Shown one piece after another: positions 1 through 11,004 of a DNA stretch of 64,000 bases. The position numbers and the translations under genes were made by a program. The DNA comes from Thereva unica (lineage: Eukaryota > Arthropoda > Insecta > Diptera > Therevidae): assembly GCA_949987705.1 (NCBI GenBank), contig OX465281.1:162144393-162208392 (forward strand). Reading direction: 5' to 3'. The notes under the pieces were generated by a model. It ran no database searches, was not told where the DNA came from, and saw nothing but the letters and a program-made list of their open reading frames with translations. Position 1 is the first letter of the stretch. The number at the start of each line of letters is the position of its first letter.

Positions 1-3000
1 CTTGAATGTTTTGGTGATAGCCTTTTGGTCCTTTCTTATTACATTAATGGTTGCATCAATCAATGAAGTTTGGTTTTTTATTAATTCAGATAAGTGGATC
101 TCATTTTTTTCAATTTTGCTGATAGTGGTCGACATTTCCTTGGCGTATTCTGAGTCCAGTACCCCGAATAGTGTATTGGCCATGTTTCCAATGATATTAA
201 TTGCTCCTCTACGGTTCCGTTTTTTGTCAGAAGGAGCTAGAAGCATTTTGTTGTTATTCGCCAATTCACTGATCCGGAGTTGAACTTGTCTTGCGGTTGA
301 GGAACATAGATTGGGATCGTGTACCTGATTACATATGTCTGCCAATCGTCTCGAGAGGTATTCAAGGGACGAAAATTCGTTCCAATATATCTCCATGTTA
401 TAGTATGCTACAAGATTCCATTCACTTGAGATGATGTTTGCTGGTCCCAAATTCTCGAAGTAGATTCCGGGTTGATTGATAAAAGGTGTGATTTCGACGG
501 GAGCGGCAGTGTTACTTGGAAGGAATAAACATGTTATCAGCAGGGAAGTAATGACGGATCCTAGGGATGTTTTTATCTTTTTTCGGGGGTTTACTTCCCG
601 TATTCGGTCGGATTCATGACTGTTACGTATACTAGAAGTGCTGGCTTGGGGTTCTTCATCTATGGATGATGCTGAACTCTCCGCAATGCTTGGTTGTAAT
701 GCCGAGATTGCATGATCTGCAACTCTTGGTGTTTCTGGCTCTTCAATTGGTAGAGGAGCCAGTTTGTGGATTGGGCGCCGGAATACTCCCGTACTTGTCC
801 GTACGTCTGCTACACGCACCAAACCGTCATCTCCCGGATGAGTTTGTATGATTCGTCCTAATGCCCAACGCAACGGGGGGGTGTTATCTTCCTTCAGTAT
901 TACCATATCTCCAGGTTGAATGTTGTCAACACGCTGTTTCCACTTGTATCTGTATTGTAGTTGGTTAAGATACTCCTTCTGCCATCGGCGCCAAAACTCG
1001 TTTTTCAAATAAGTAACTAACTTCCACCTTGTGAGAAGTTTTACATTTAATGGTTGTGCGTGGATGTCAATGTTTGAAGTGAGTGGTTCTCCAATTAAGA
1101 AGTGGCCTGGTGTAATTGCCATTAAGTCGTTCGGATCGGTGGACATTGGGGTAAGAGGCCTTGAATTTAAGATAGCTTCTACCTCTGTGATCACTGTTTC
1201 CATTTCCTCATATGTAAGCGATGCAGCGGCTAAGGTTGATTGCAGACGATGTTTTGCAGATTTGACCGCTGCTTCCCACAGGCCCCCAAAGTGAGGTGCA
1301 CGGGGAGGCATCATGTGGAAATCGGTTCCCTTTGCTGTACATGCAGTTGTTATTTTGTTGAGTGCTTGTTCAGACTGAATGGCCTCATTTAGCTCTTGAA
1401 GCTTGTTCCTCGCGCCAATGAAATTGCTACCGTTGTCGCAATAAATGCTGCGACAGTGACCACGCCTCGCGGTAAATCTTTTCAATGCACCAATAAACCC
1501 TTCTGTTGTCATGTCGCTGACTATTTCCAAGTGTACCGCCTTTGTAGAGAAACAGCAAAACACCGCAATGTAGGCCTTTTGTGGATGCTTTCCTCTGATT
1601 TTAAAGTGTGTCCACACTGGACCACAGAAATCTACCCCTGCGGTGACAAATGGTCTGCCTGGTTGTACTCTTGTTGGCGGCAGGTTGCCCATTAACTGTT
1701 GTAATAATTTGGGCTTCGCCTTTGCGCAGTGCACGCAATGTTGAACGACCGACCTAGTTATGATTTTTCCCTTAATTGGCCAATACCGTTGTCGCACAAT
1801 GGCCAGTAAAGCCTGAGGGCCTACGTGCTTATTTTCCAGGTGTATCTCACTTATGATAATCTTCGTTACTGGATGATTATATGGCAGTAAAATCGGATGC
1901 TTGGAGTCGTAAGGGAGTTCTGCCGCTTGAAGTCTTCCACCTACTCTTAGGACTCCCTCATGATCGATGAACGGAGTCAAACTGGATAGGGAACTCGACT
2001 TTGATGTTTCACTGTATTTTTTTATGTGCGAAATGTCATCCTTAAATTCTGTGGATTGTATTGCCTTAATTATTATGATTCTAGACCTTTCCAACTCTTC
2101 TGCTGTGATCCGTTGATTTTGTACCTTAGCCCCTTTCAATTGATTGATAAAACGTAGTACGTATGCTACGATTCGTTGAAGTTTTTTGAATGAATTTTTA
2201 TGGTTTATTGTATGGATGAAGTGTTCTTTTGTGACGTTCGCCGTTGAAGCTACTATTCCTCTTCTAAGCTCGTGCATACACTCGTTTTCTGATTTTTCGT
2301 AGGGTGTGGGCCACTTCGTTTCTGATCCATGTATGAGTATAGGGCCATAGAACCATAGATTATCTGCTAGTAATTTTTGTGGGCTGGTGCCTCGTGATAA
2401 AACATCTGCCGGGTTTTGCTTAGATGATATGTGCCGCCATTGCTGTGGGCTTGTGCGCCTTTGTATATCTGCCACTCTGTTTGCTACGAACGTTTGTAAT
2501 TTGGATGATGTTGTGTTAATCCAAGCTAGCGTTACCTCAGAGTCTGTCCAGAAAAATAAAACTTCTTTACTGAGATTATAATCTGCCTTGATTCTGTCTC
2601 CCAACTCTGCACCTAATTTTGCTGCGCAAAGCTCCAACCTTGGCAATGTTTGTTGTTTTAATGGCGCTACTCTGCCCTTTGCACAGAGCAGGCGTACTGT
2701 AATTGTCTTATCATTGTTTATTGCTCGAATGTAAGCGGCTGCCCCATATGCCCTTTCTGATGCGTCTGTGAATATATGAATTTGAACTGTTTTCGGGCAC
2801 CGTCCAGCAAAAACGTGTCTTGGAACGCTGATGTCGTTCAGGTTGTGTAAATCCTTCTTGAAATTACTCCAATATGAATGATGCTCTTGTGGCAAGGCAT
2901 CCCAGTCGATCTTCAGTTCCCACAATCGTTGTGAGAAAAGTTTTGCTACCACCACCACTGGAGCTACTAGTCCTAATGGGTCAAAGAGATGTGCTATATC

Positions 3001-6000
3001 TGAAACTACTGAACGTTTCGTCACTTTATTCTGGTTGCTGCTATTGTATTTGATGCGGAACATGTCCTTTTTTGGGGACCACATTAATCCCATTGTTTTG
3101 ATATGCTCGTCTTTGATGTTACTGAATTCCAGTTGTAGTTCCTTGTCTTCAGGAGCAATTCCTTGCAGTAATTGTGCATGATTTGCACACCATTTTCGTA
3201 GCCTAAAACAACCCTCTTGCAATAGTCGTTGAAGTTGCGATTTCTTTTCCAGAGCCTCAACCAAGCTGTCAGATCCGGTTAAGACATCGTCCACGTAAAA
3301 ATTTTGTTTAATTACTTCTTGAGCCAACGGGTATTTATCCGCATGCTCTTCAGCTAGTTTCCGTAGGCAGCGGACTGCTAAATATGGTGCGCACGCTGTT
3401 CCGTACGTTACTGTAGTTAACTGGTAGCATCGAATTCTCTCACATGGTTGTTCACGCCACCAGATTACTTGATATTTTTGATGTTCCTGATCCACAATTA
3501 TCTGTCTATACATCTTCTCGATGTCTCCCGTAAAGACGTACCGATAGCGACGGAAACGTAACAAAATTGTGAATACGTCTTCCTGGATAGTAGGACCAAT
3601 GTGAAGGATGTCGTTCAGTGAAACACCTGATGTGGTCTTTGCTGAAGCGTCAAAGACAACCCTCAGCTTCGTTGTGCTACTTTCTGGCTTCATAACTGCG
3701 TGGTGTGGCAGAAAGAAGTATGGTTGGATCAAGCGGGTTGGATCGACTTCGTTCATGTGTCCCCATTCTGCGTACTCACGCATGAAGGCGCAGTACTGCT
3801 CTCGTAGTTGTTCATTCTTACTAAATTTGCGTTCCATGGAAAGGAACCTCTTGTATGCTATATCCTTTGAATCACCAAGAGTCGTCGGATCTTTCCTGAT
3901 TGGAAGTTTGACTATAAATCTTCCTGCAGCGTCCCTTCTGTAGGTCTCACAAAAGTGAGTTTCACATTGTTTATCCAACGGCGAGAGCAACGGATCTGTA
4001 TTCTGGACGTCTTCAAGTTTCCAAAATTTCTCCACTTGCTCACTTAACCGCTCATCCTCTGAGCAAATGCCACATATAGGTGATTCATCCATGATGTCTT
4101 GAGTTTTCCCACCAACTATCCATCCAAATACGGTGTTTTGTAAGATGGGTAATCTGTCACCTAACTTTATTTGACCCACTGCCAGTAAGGAGTAGTAGAG
4201 TTCGGCTCCGATTAATAAATCGATGTCGCTTGGTTGATTGAACTGAGGATCTGCTAAAGTTATGTTACGTGGTATCGACCAGTTAGAAATGTTGATCAGT
4301 CTAGCAGGTTGAGGGGAGATTATCTTTGGCAAGATGTGAGCTTCAAGTAGTGAATTAAATCCATTGATTCTGGAGTGCAGTCGAACTGTTGTAAGCTTGG
4401 ATGTATTCTGCTTTTGTAGGCCGACTAACTCAATGTTTGTTAACATGGTTTTGTCCTTTAGATTGAGTTTCTTGACCAATCCTTCCGTTATGAAACTCAA
4501 CTGTGAACCACAGTCAAGAATGGCACGACACATCACATTCTTTCCGTTATCATTGCTGACCTTTAAGAGAACAGAACTTAACATCACATATCCTCTATTT
4601 GCTTGAACTGCAGCGGGAGCTGCTACTTGTGTGGCGATAGTTTGCACCGATGGTTGTGATGGACTCTTATCTTGTTTAACTTCATTCTTATGCGGTATTG
4701 AGATACCCTCCAGATGCAAAAGAGTGTTATGCCTTTTATTGCATTTGGTACATCCTCTTGATGGACACTTGTTATAGCTGTGGCCAGATTTGAGGCAATT
4801 GATGCATAACTGGTTTTTCTTCACTGTCCTTAGACGATCATGCGGTGATAGTTGTAGAAATTTATTGCAGGCGAAAAGTGCATGATTTCCCTTGCACATT
4901 GGACATCCTGGTCCAGCAGCCAGTAGAGAGGACATTACTCGTGCCGAGCTCTGTTGCCTAGGTTTGTCTTCCAGTATCCTGCCCTTGCTTCCTAGGGCTT
5001 CTAGTGACTGGAACCGCGTTTCTAGAAAACTGAGGAACTCCTTTATTGACGGTAAAGCTCTCGGATCAGTCAATGATTGTTCCCATAAAGTATGTGTATT
5101 CCGATCCATCTTTTTAAGCAGAATGTTTAATAGTAGTGGATCCCAATGTGAGGTGTTTACGTCCATGCCCTGAAGGCCCAACAAGCATTCTCTGGTGGTA
5201 TCATGCATTCCCTTGATAGCTGCAGTACTTTCAGTAGAGTAACTTGGTTGTGATAACAGCTTATTGATGAAGGCTGTTACTAATAATCTGGTATTCTCAT
5301 AGCGGTTGTTAATGACCTCCCAAGCCGCCTTGTAGTTCGCATCCGAAGTAGTGTAGTGTCGAATTAATTTTTCAGCATCTCCAACCAAACTTGTTTTGAG
5401 GTACCACATCTTGTGGCAATCTGCTAAGTCTTGATTGTGCACCAACTCTGTGAACAAGTCACGAAACTGCCGCCATTTTAAATAGTCACCATCGAATTTT
5501 GGTAACTCCACCTTCGGAAGCTTGACTGCTGCTTGATTTTTGTTTGATGGTCTTCTTGGCTCGCTCAATACCCTTAGTTGTTGCTTCAGCTTTATTAGAT
5601 TGAGTTGTACCTCTTCTTCGAGTTCAAAGTACTCATTAACGCTGTAATTGTCAATGGTTGACTCGGTTACTTGGCTCCAAATGTCCGCATGGAGAGCTTG
5701 GATTGCTTCCCAAAACCTTTCAATTCTTTTTACTTGTAACTCGTAGAATTCTTCTGGTTGAGGGCCTTCGGTGTTGTCGATACTCTGCAAAACCCTTCTG
5801 AGAGCGGTTGCCATAATCGAAAATTTCTTATTAGCACTTCCTAGCTTGAATTCCTGTTTTTGATTGGGTTCATCCAGCTGTTTTGATGTGGATTCAGTTG
5901 GATCCCTTACTGCAGGAACTGGTCTTTCCTTAATGGCATTCTCTTCTGCTTGAGGTGGAGTCGGCGTTGCTAATCGTTGAATGATGTCTGCCTTAATTTT

Positions 6001-6252
6001 CTCGTATCCAGCCCTTATCTGACGATAATAGGCCTGTGCGAAGTACGGATGGTCAGGGTCATCATTATGTTCCTTCCGAATTGTGTCGTCTGTGGATTCA
6101 AAAGTGTTCCATAAAGCTTCTAATTTTTCCAACTGTCCATGAAGATAAGTTGGTTGTTTCCTGGTTGCGGATGTCTTGTTGTAATTGACGACCAGTCTCT
6201 CGATCTCGCCACCTGTGTCTTTCTGTTGGTTGAACAGCTCCTCCTTGTCCAT
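1..6252 (-). CDS. BEL-E gag-pol-env polyprotein (partial, no stop in window)
   Basis: ATG at 6252 (minus), in frame to base 1: at least 2084 codons with no stop seen. Order: BEL gag; zinc knuckles (CPMC near residue 449, CINC near 480, CTKC near 500); aspartic protease (LDCGS near 580); BEL-type RT with motif A GDIEKMYRQ and YVDD near 985; RNase H (FTDASERAYGAA near 1160); integrase with an HHCC-like region near 1465-1512 and DDE residues in GVDFCGP, YCDNGSNF and FGGLWEA (to about 1660); then a C-terminal pol domain. A hydrophobic segment (about 1895-1917) begins an env-like domain with furin site RNRR (2012-2015) followed by a glycine-rich fusion-peptide-like stretch GAINIIGN, as in errantivirus and baculovirus F-type envelopes. 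BEL/Pao elements such as Drosophila roo can carry env. The C-terminal membrane anchor is outside the window. Confidence 0.9.
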   Translation of the reverse strand, partial: MDKEELFNQQKDTGGEIERLVVNYNKTSATRKQPTYLHGQLEKLEALWNTFESTDDTIRKEHNDDPDHPYFAQAYYRQIRAGYEKIKADIIQRLATPTPPQAEENAIKERPVPAVRDPTESTSKQLDEPNQKQEFKLGSANKKFSIMATALRRVLQSIDNTEGPQPEEFYELQVKRIERFWEAIQALHADIWSQVTESTIDNYSVNEYFELEEEVQLNLIKLKQQLRVLSEPRRPSNKNQAAVKLPKVELPKFDGDYLKWRQFRDLFTELVHNQDLADCHKMWYLKTSLVGDAEKLIRHYTTSDANYKAAWEVINNRYENTRLLVTAFINKLLSQPSYSTESTAAIKGMHDTTRECLLGLQGMDVNTSHWDPLLLNILLKKMDRNTHTLWEQSLTDPRALPSIKEFLSFLETRFQSLEALGSKGRILEDKPRQQSSARVMSSLLAAGPGCPMCKGNHALFACNKFLQLSPHDRLRTVKKNQLCINCLKSGHSYNKCPSRGCTKCNKRHNTLLHLEGISIPHKNEVKQDKSPSQPSVQTIATQVAAPAAVQANRGYVMLSSVLLKVSNDNGKNVMCRAILDCGSQLSFITEGLVKKLNLKDKTMLTNIELVGLQKQNTSKLTTVRLHSRINGFNSLLEAHILPKIISPQPARLINISNWSIPRNITLADPQFNQPSDIDLLIGAELYYSLLAVGQIKLGDRLPILQNTVFGWIVGGKTQDIMDESPICGICSEDERLSEQVEKFWKLEDVQNTDPLLSPLDKQCETHFCETYRRDAAGRFIVKLPIRKDPTTLGDSKDIAYKRFLSMERKFSKNEQLREQYCAFMREYAEWGHMNEVDPTRLIQPYFFLPHHAVMKPESSTTKLRVVFDASAKTTSGVSLNDILHIGPTIQEDVFTILLRFRRYRYVFTGDIEKMYRQIIVDQEHQKYQVIWWREQPCERIRCYQLTTVTYGTACAPYLAVRCLRKLAEEHADKYPLAQEVIKQNFYVDDVLTGSDSLVEALEKKSQLQRLLQEGCFRLRKWCANHAQLLQGIAPEDKELQLEFSNIKDEHIKTMGLMWSPKKDMFRIKYNSSNQNKVTKRSVVSDIAHLFDPLGLVAPVVVVAKLFSQRLWELKIDWDALPQEHHSYWSNFKKDLHNLNDISVPRHVFAGRCPKTVQIHIFTDASERAYGAAAYIRAINNDKTITVRLLCAKGRVAPLKQQTLPRLELCAAKLGAELGDRIKADYNLSKEVLFFWTDSEVTLAWINTTSSKLQTFVANRVADIQRRTSPQQWRHISSKQNPADVLSRGTSPQKLLADNLWFYGPILIHGSETKWPTPYEKSENECMHELRRGIVASTANVTKEHFIHTINHKNSFKKLQRIVAYVLRFINQLKGAKVQNQRITAEELERSRIIIIKAIQSTEFKDDISHIKKYSETSKSSSLSSLTPFIDHEGVLRVGGRLQAAELPYDSKHPILLPYNHPVTKIIISEIHLENKHVGPQALLAIVRQRYWPIKGKIITRSVVQHCVHCAKAKPKLLQQLMGNLPPTRVQPGRPFVTAGVDFCGPVWTHFKIRGKHPQKAYIAVFCCFSTKAVHLEIVSDMTTEGFIGALKRFTARRGHCRSIYCDNGSNFIGARNKLQELNEAIQSEQALNKITTACTAKGTDFHMMPPRAPHFGGLWEAAVKSAKHRLQSTLAAASLTYEEMETVITEVEAILNSRPLTPMSTDPNDLMAITPGHFLIGEPLTSNIDIHAQPLNVKLLTRWKLVTYLKNEFWRRWQKEYLNQLQYRYKWKQRVDNIQPGDMVILKEDNTPPLRWALGRIIQTHPGDDGLVRVADVRTSTGVFRRPIHKLAPLPIEEPETPRVADHAISALQPSIAESSASSIDEEPQASTSSIRNSHESDRIREVNPRKKIKTSLGSVITSLLITCLFLPSNTAAPVEITPFINQPGIYFENLGPANIISSEWNLVAYYNMEIYWNEFSSLEYLSRRLADICNQVHDPNLCSSTARQVQLRISELANNNKMLLAPSDKKRNRRGAINIIGNMANTLFGVLDSEYAKEMSTTISKIEKNEIHLSELIKNQTSLIDATINVIRKDQKAITKTFK

Positions 6253-6279
6253 GTTGAACGTGATCTCTTTGTGATCGAG

Positions 6280-6297
6280 ATCACGTCGGGGTCACCA
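6280..6297 (-). promoter_or_regulatory. BEL-E primer-binding site
   Basis: On the minus strand TGGTGACCCCGACGTGAT begins three bases after the LTR terminus CA, the usual spacing for a tRNA primer-binding site. The 5' TGG matches a tRNA CCA tail. I do not recognise the tRNA. Confidence 0.65.
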
Positions 6298-6300
6298 GAA

Positions 6301-6878
6301 TGTTTAGTAGGGGAATTCCTTTATTCCACTAGTTTATATTAAGACCAAGGCACATAAACCTTGACTTGTCGAATTTTATATTTAAGACCAAGGCACATAA
6401 ACCTTGACTTGGACGAGTTAATGCACTGGCTCTTAGTACCAGTACACTAGTGATCTTAATTATTTTGATGTTGCTTCGAGGAGTCTATGGCACTTGAACC
6501 TAGACTCAATTCTTTGTAGCCAACGGCACATAAAACCTTGACTAATTAAAAATGAATTTTACTTTGATAAAAACACCGAGAATGACAATAATCAACTGAA
6601 TCTTTATTTAAATGATGTTTACTCTTTTATACTGCTAACAAATCATCACGATCACACAGAAAAATCCTGGTCAGCAGTTTTGACGCAAATTTAATTTCAA
6701 GCGAATTTCACGTGTTTTGCCGTCGAGGTAAAATTAATTGACATAGAAGAATTTGTCGCTTATCAGTCGCGGTGTCATGTTACGCCTGAAATTCTTCGTA
6801 ATGATTGTGATGATTTGCTACCATTGTGTTTTGTCTTATGAAATGGAATATGATTACATGATTATAATGCGCTAAACA
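6301..6878 (-). repeat. BEL-E LTR
   Basis: The segment starts TGTTTAG and ends CTAAACA, a perfect 7-bp terminal inverted repeat with TG..CA ends, next to the primer site. It contains a 27-bp direct repeat (6341-6367 and 6384-6410, period 43) and a third diverged copy near 6517-6541. The second LTR lies outside the window, so the far boundary rests on the terminal repeat alone. Confidence 0.7.
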
Positions 6879-6937
6879 AATAATAAAATTTTGTTTTAAA
6901 ATAAGAAAAATGGAAAATAAACTTATGGCTAAATCTT

Positions 6938-8722
6938 ATGGCTAAAGCTAACATACAAAAAACTAATAGGATACCAGAAGCACACAAAATTGAAATTAAC
7001 AAACAGGTAGATAAAATGCTCAATGACGGGATAATCGAAAACTCAACATCTCACTTTAACTCCCCAATACTCATAGTCCCGAAAAAATCAACTACCCAGG
7101 AAAAGAAATGGCGACTGGTAGTCGATTTTAGGAATCTAAACAAGAAAGTGTTAGCCGATAAATTCCCCTTACCGCGAATCGAAGAAATACTAGATCAGAT
7201 GGGTCGAGCAAAATACTTCTCCACGTTGGATCTTATGTCTGGATTTCACCAAATACCACTAGAACAAAAGTCACGAAAATTCACTGCATTCTCAACTACT
7301 AAAGGTCATTATCAATACACTAGACTACCTTTTGGACTTAATATAAGCCCAAACAGTTTCCAGAGAATGATGGCGATAGCAATGGCAGGTCTCACACCAG
7401 AAGCAGCATTCCTATACATCGATGACATCATAGTAATTGGGTGTTCACAGACACACCACTTAAAGAATTTAGTAGCAGTATTCAATAGGTTAAGAGAAAG
7501 AAACCTAAAACTAAATCCAGAAAAATGCAAATTCTTTCAAACAGAGGTCACTTATTTAGGCCACCAAATAACATCGCATGGTATTAAACCAGACAGCTCG
7601 AAATACGAAGTTATTAAAAATTACCCGACACCCAAAAACGCAGACGATGTTAGACGATTTGTAGCATTTTGTAATTACTATCGTCGTTTCGTCCCAAATT
7701 TTGCAGAAATTGCACTTCCACTAAACAAACTGCTCCGAAAAAATACTAAATTCGAGTGGTCAGAACCACAAAAGAAAGCCTTTGAAGAGCTAAGATCTAT
7801 TTTAATGTCTCCAACGATATTACAATACCCAGACTTCAAGAATCAATTCATAATTTCAACCGACGCCTCAAACGCTGCATGTGGAGCAATCCTATCACAA
7901 AATATAAATGGAAAAGACCTCCCGATCGCGTACGCAAGCAAGACATTTACACAAGGTGAAAAGAACAAAACAACCATAGAAAAGGAATTAACTGCCATAC
8001 ATTGGGCAATTACTTATTTCAGACCCTATGTATACGGCAGAAAGTTCGTAGTTCGAACAGACCACAGGCCACTAGTATATTTATTCAGCATGAAAAATCC
8101 ATCCTCAAAACTCACAAGAATGAGACTGGATTTGGAGGAATTCGACTTTGTAATTCAATACATCAAAGGTAAAGAAAACTCTGGACCAGACGCGCTATCA
8201 AGAATACAGGTCGATATAGAAGATCTAAAAGAAGTTAATATTCGTCAAGTCAAAACCCGCGCAATGGCAAAACAAGAAAACGAAAATGATACAAGTACTA
8301 CAGAGGACGACAGAACAGAAGACTCGCAACCTGATCAATTGCGAATCCTGGAAGTGCCCTCCCCAACTAAAGTAACACAACTACCGGAACTACAGTTTAA
8401 AATAATTAATGTCGACAACAATAAAGTAAATATGGAAATAAAATTAGTGACCAAAAACAGTATAACATATAAGCGATATATAAACATGGCCAACAACCAA
8501 TCAGTGAAACCAGCACTAGAGCAGGTATTCTCAATATTGGAAAATTACTTAAGCAAAAAATCTCAGACCAAGACTCTGAGACTTTCCGCGGAAAGCGAAA
8601 TATTTAAGATAATAAACATGACTACATTTAAAATCCTAGGTAATAAAGAATTGAAGAACTTAAGAATCAAAATATATACGCCACAAATACATATACAAGA
8701 TAAAACAAATAATAATTATTAG
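6938..8722 (+). pseudogene. Ty3/gypsy element G1: RT-RNase H part of pol
   Basis: 594 codons covering RT and RNase H. RT motifs: FRNLN, FSTLDL (motif A Asp), the LPFGL turn, and YIDD. RNase H: STDASNAA, IEKEL and TDHRPL. A lysine-rich linker follows. Gag and protease are missing upstream; the frame has a stop at 6902 and BEL-E lies beyond. The last codons (N-N-N-Y-stop) come from the target duplication of the snapback at 8721-9185, which truncates pol. Integrase continues in two displaced pieces at 11005 and 12813. RT and RNase H are open, so the break is mainly insertional. Confidence 0.9.
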
Positions 8723-9185
8723 ATAAAAAAAACTTTTTAATATAACACGTTTTTATAACGAACTAAAAAGTATAAAATAATGGCACTATCCCCATACAGA
8801 TTTAGAACCTCAAACATATTTCTAACACCATACAGATAGTCCTGAAAATTTGTGATTGTGAATTTGTAATAGCTATGAAAATATATGTAAAATTTTAAAC
8901 GAAAAACCGTGGGGCGTATAGGTATATTATTGATGCGAATGATTTCTCAACCCAGCTACTCTACACTCCTTACTATTGTCTATAGCATGCGCCCCACGTT
9001 TTTTCGTTTAAAATTTTACATATATTTTCATAGCTATTACAAATTCACAATCACAAATTTTCAGGACTATCTGTATGGTGTTAGAAATATGTTTGAGGTT
9101 CTAAATCTGTATGGGGATAGTGCCATTATTTTATACTTTTTAGTTCGTTATAAAAACGTGTTATATTAAAAAGTTTTTTTTATCT
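8721..9185. mobile_element. Snapback/foldback element with 196-bp near-perfect arms
   Basis: Left arm 8721-8916 and right arm 8990-9185 are reverse complements with one mismatch seen (near 8908, CCGTGG against ACGTGG). The loop is 73 bp (8917-8989). Both sides carry AATAATTATT (8711-8720 and 9186-9195), taken as the target duplication. That sequence is itself palindromic, so the exact ends are uncertain by a few bases. There is no coding capacity. It inserted into G1 pol and supplies the premature stop. A transcript would form a long hairpin. Confidence 0.8.
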
Positions 9186-9197
9186 AATAATTATTAT

Positions 9198-9689
9198 CTG
9201 CTTTTTAGTCTTGTGTGCGACATTTTGCAATCACTTTTTAACATGGTCATGATATTATGACGCATACATGTGGAAAATTGTTACCTAAATCTACTAATAA
9301 TATACCAATCTTTTTAATTTTGATATTCCTGAAAATTAAAATGAAGGAGTAAGCTAAATTAATTTTATATGATTTTTATTTCAATATTAGCTGCATCTCT
9401 TTTTTGATCATTTTTACTATTTTCACTCGTGAGTGCTCGCAACTACTCTTTTACTGAAAAGCGCTTAGCTGACTTTTGATTGTATTTAACTGCTTTCTTC
9501 ATATAAAAACATTTATAAATTAAATTTGAGTCGTGATTATCTGAAACTTTTATCTTTCATTTTACTTTGAATAATTTACCGTATTAATTTAAATTATGTA
9601 ACTGATACATGTGAAGGTTGTTGTAAAGTTAGGCAATCCACCAGTTTATGTCAGCCGCCAAGTTAAATTTACAATGACCTCATATAGCT
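9198..9689. other. Unassigned AT-rich sequence inside G1
   Basis: No reading frame, tRNA or terminal repeat was recognised. The segment separates the snapback from the tandem array and probably belongs to the array-bearing insertion. Its left junction with G1 is not defined. Confidence 0.4.
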
Positions 9690-10850
9690 TATTGTATTCT
9701 ACTTATCACACCCTTTTCTGTAGTACCTACGTCGCGGGTCTTGTGATGAAAATGGTAAGCCGTGCCCTGAAGAGAATGGTAACTCACCCTCCTGAGTAGG
9801 CCGCCATGGACCTAATGAGGTTCTGAGTATATTGTATTGCTTATGTTGTTTTACTTATCATACCCTTTCATTTGATACCCATGTCGAAAGGGTTCTGAAG
9901 AGAATGGTAACCGGCCCTCCTGAGGAGGTCGCCATGGATCTAAGGACATAGCTTATTGCATTACTTTTGATGCCCTTTCGTTTGATACTCATGTCGAGGG
10001 GGTTGTGAAGGAAATGTTAATCCGTCCTCTTGAGATGGGCGCCATGGACCAAACGAAATATTGAGGATAATATATTGCTTATGGTATTCTACTTATCATA
10101 CCCTTTCATTTGACACCCATGTCGAAAGGGTTCTGAAGAGAATGGTAACCCACCCTCCTGAGTAGGCCGCCATGGACCCAATGAGGCTCTGAGTATATTG
10201 TATTGCTTATGTTGTTTTACTTATCATACCCTTTCATTTGATACCCATGTCGAAAGGGTTCTGAAGAGAATGGTAACCGGCCCTCCTGAGGAGGTCGCCA
10301 TGGATCTAGAGACATAGCTTATTGCATTCGACACATGATTCCCTTTCATTTGATACCCATGTCGAGACCCTTTCATTTGATACCCATGTCGAAAGGGTTC
10401 TGAAAAAAATGGTAACCCACCCTCCTGAGGAGTCTGCCATGGATCTAAGGGCCTGGCTTATTGCATTCGTCTTATGATGCCCTTTAATTTGATACCCATA
10501 TAGAGCGGGTTGTGAAGAAAATGGTAATCCGCGCTCTGGAGATGACCGCCATGGACCAAACGATAAATTGAGTATACTATATTGCTTATGGTGTTCTACT
10601 TAACGTACAATTTCATTTGATATCCATGTTGAAGGGTTTGTGAAGAATATTTCAATCCGCCCTCCTGAGACGGCCTCCATGGACTAAAGGTATGTACCAT
10701 ATTGCATTGTCATCACAGCTAAAGCTTTGTGCAAAATTTCACCATGATAGGATATCCGGAAGTATTTGAAAAATCGAATGCAAAATTTGTTCCGTGAAGA
10801 AAACAGTAATCCCTCCTCTATAGTCCTCCGCCATGGATCTAACGGTATAA
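9690..10850. repeat. Degenerate tandem array, unit about 128 bp (about 9 units)
   Basis: Each unit contains a core close to TTTGATACCCATGTCGAA and a CCATGG site. CCATGG recurs at 9804, 9932, 10042, 10170, 10298, 10437, 10549, 10677 and 10831, spaced 110-154 and mostly 128. The unit is homologous to the 30774-32176 array. After the last unit come sequences about fluctuating segments of GTGCAAAATTTC and a tail with ACAGACAGACAGGAAAGCGAG (near 10963-10983), ending close to the G1 integrase. Short frames inside the array are not genes. Confidence 0.8.
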
Positions 10851-11004
10851 TGAGTATACCATATTGCATTGTCATCGGAGCTGAAGCTGTGTGCAAAATT
10901 TCAGGGTGATCGGGTAACCGGAAGTAGTCAAAAAATCGATTGCAAGATTTGTACCGGACAAACAGACAGACAGGAAAGCGAGCTAATAAAAACGTTTTAA
11001 AATA

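Larger units (their letters stand above)
1..6878 (-). mobile_element. BEL/Pao retrotransposon BEL-E (env-bearing, 3' part outside window)
   Basis: The minus strand carries, in order, a 578-bp LTR, a primer-binding site and a continuous gag-pol-env reading frame that runs off the left edge. The 3' end of env, the polypurine tract and the 3' LTR lie outside the window. The right boundary (6878) is set by the LTR terminus. The plus-strand gypsy fragment beginning near 6938 starts abruptly in RT, so BEL-E probably inserted into it. This is an inference, because the other flank is not visible. It is the best-preserved BEL element in the window. Confidence 0.85.

Noticed and set aside
9690..10850. 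CRISPR-like array
   Set aside because: Repeat units are about 128 bp with no unique spacers; this is satellite-type DNA.
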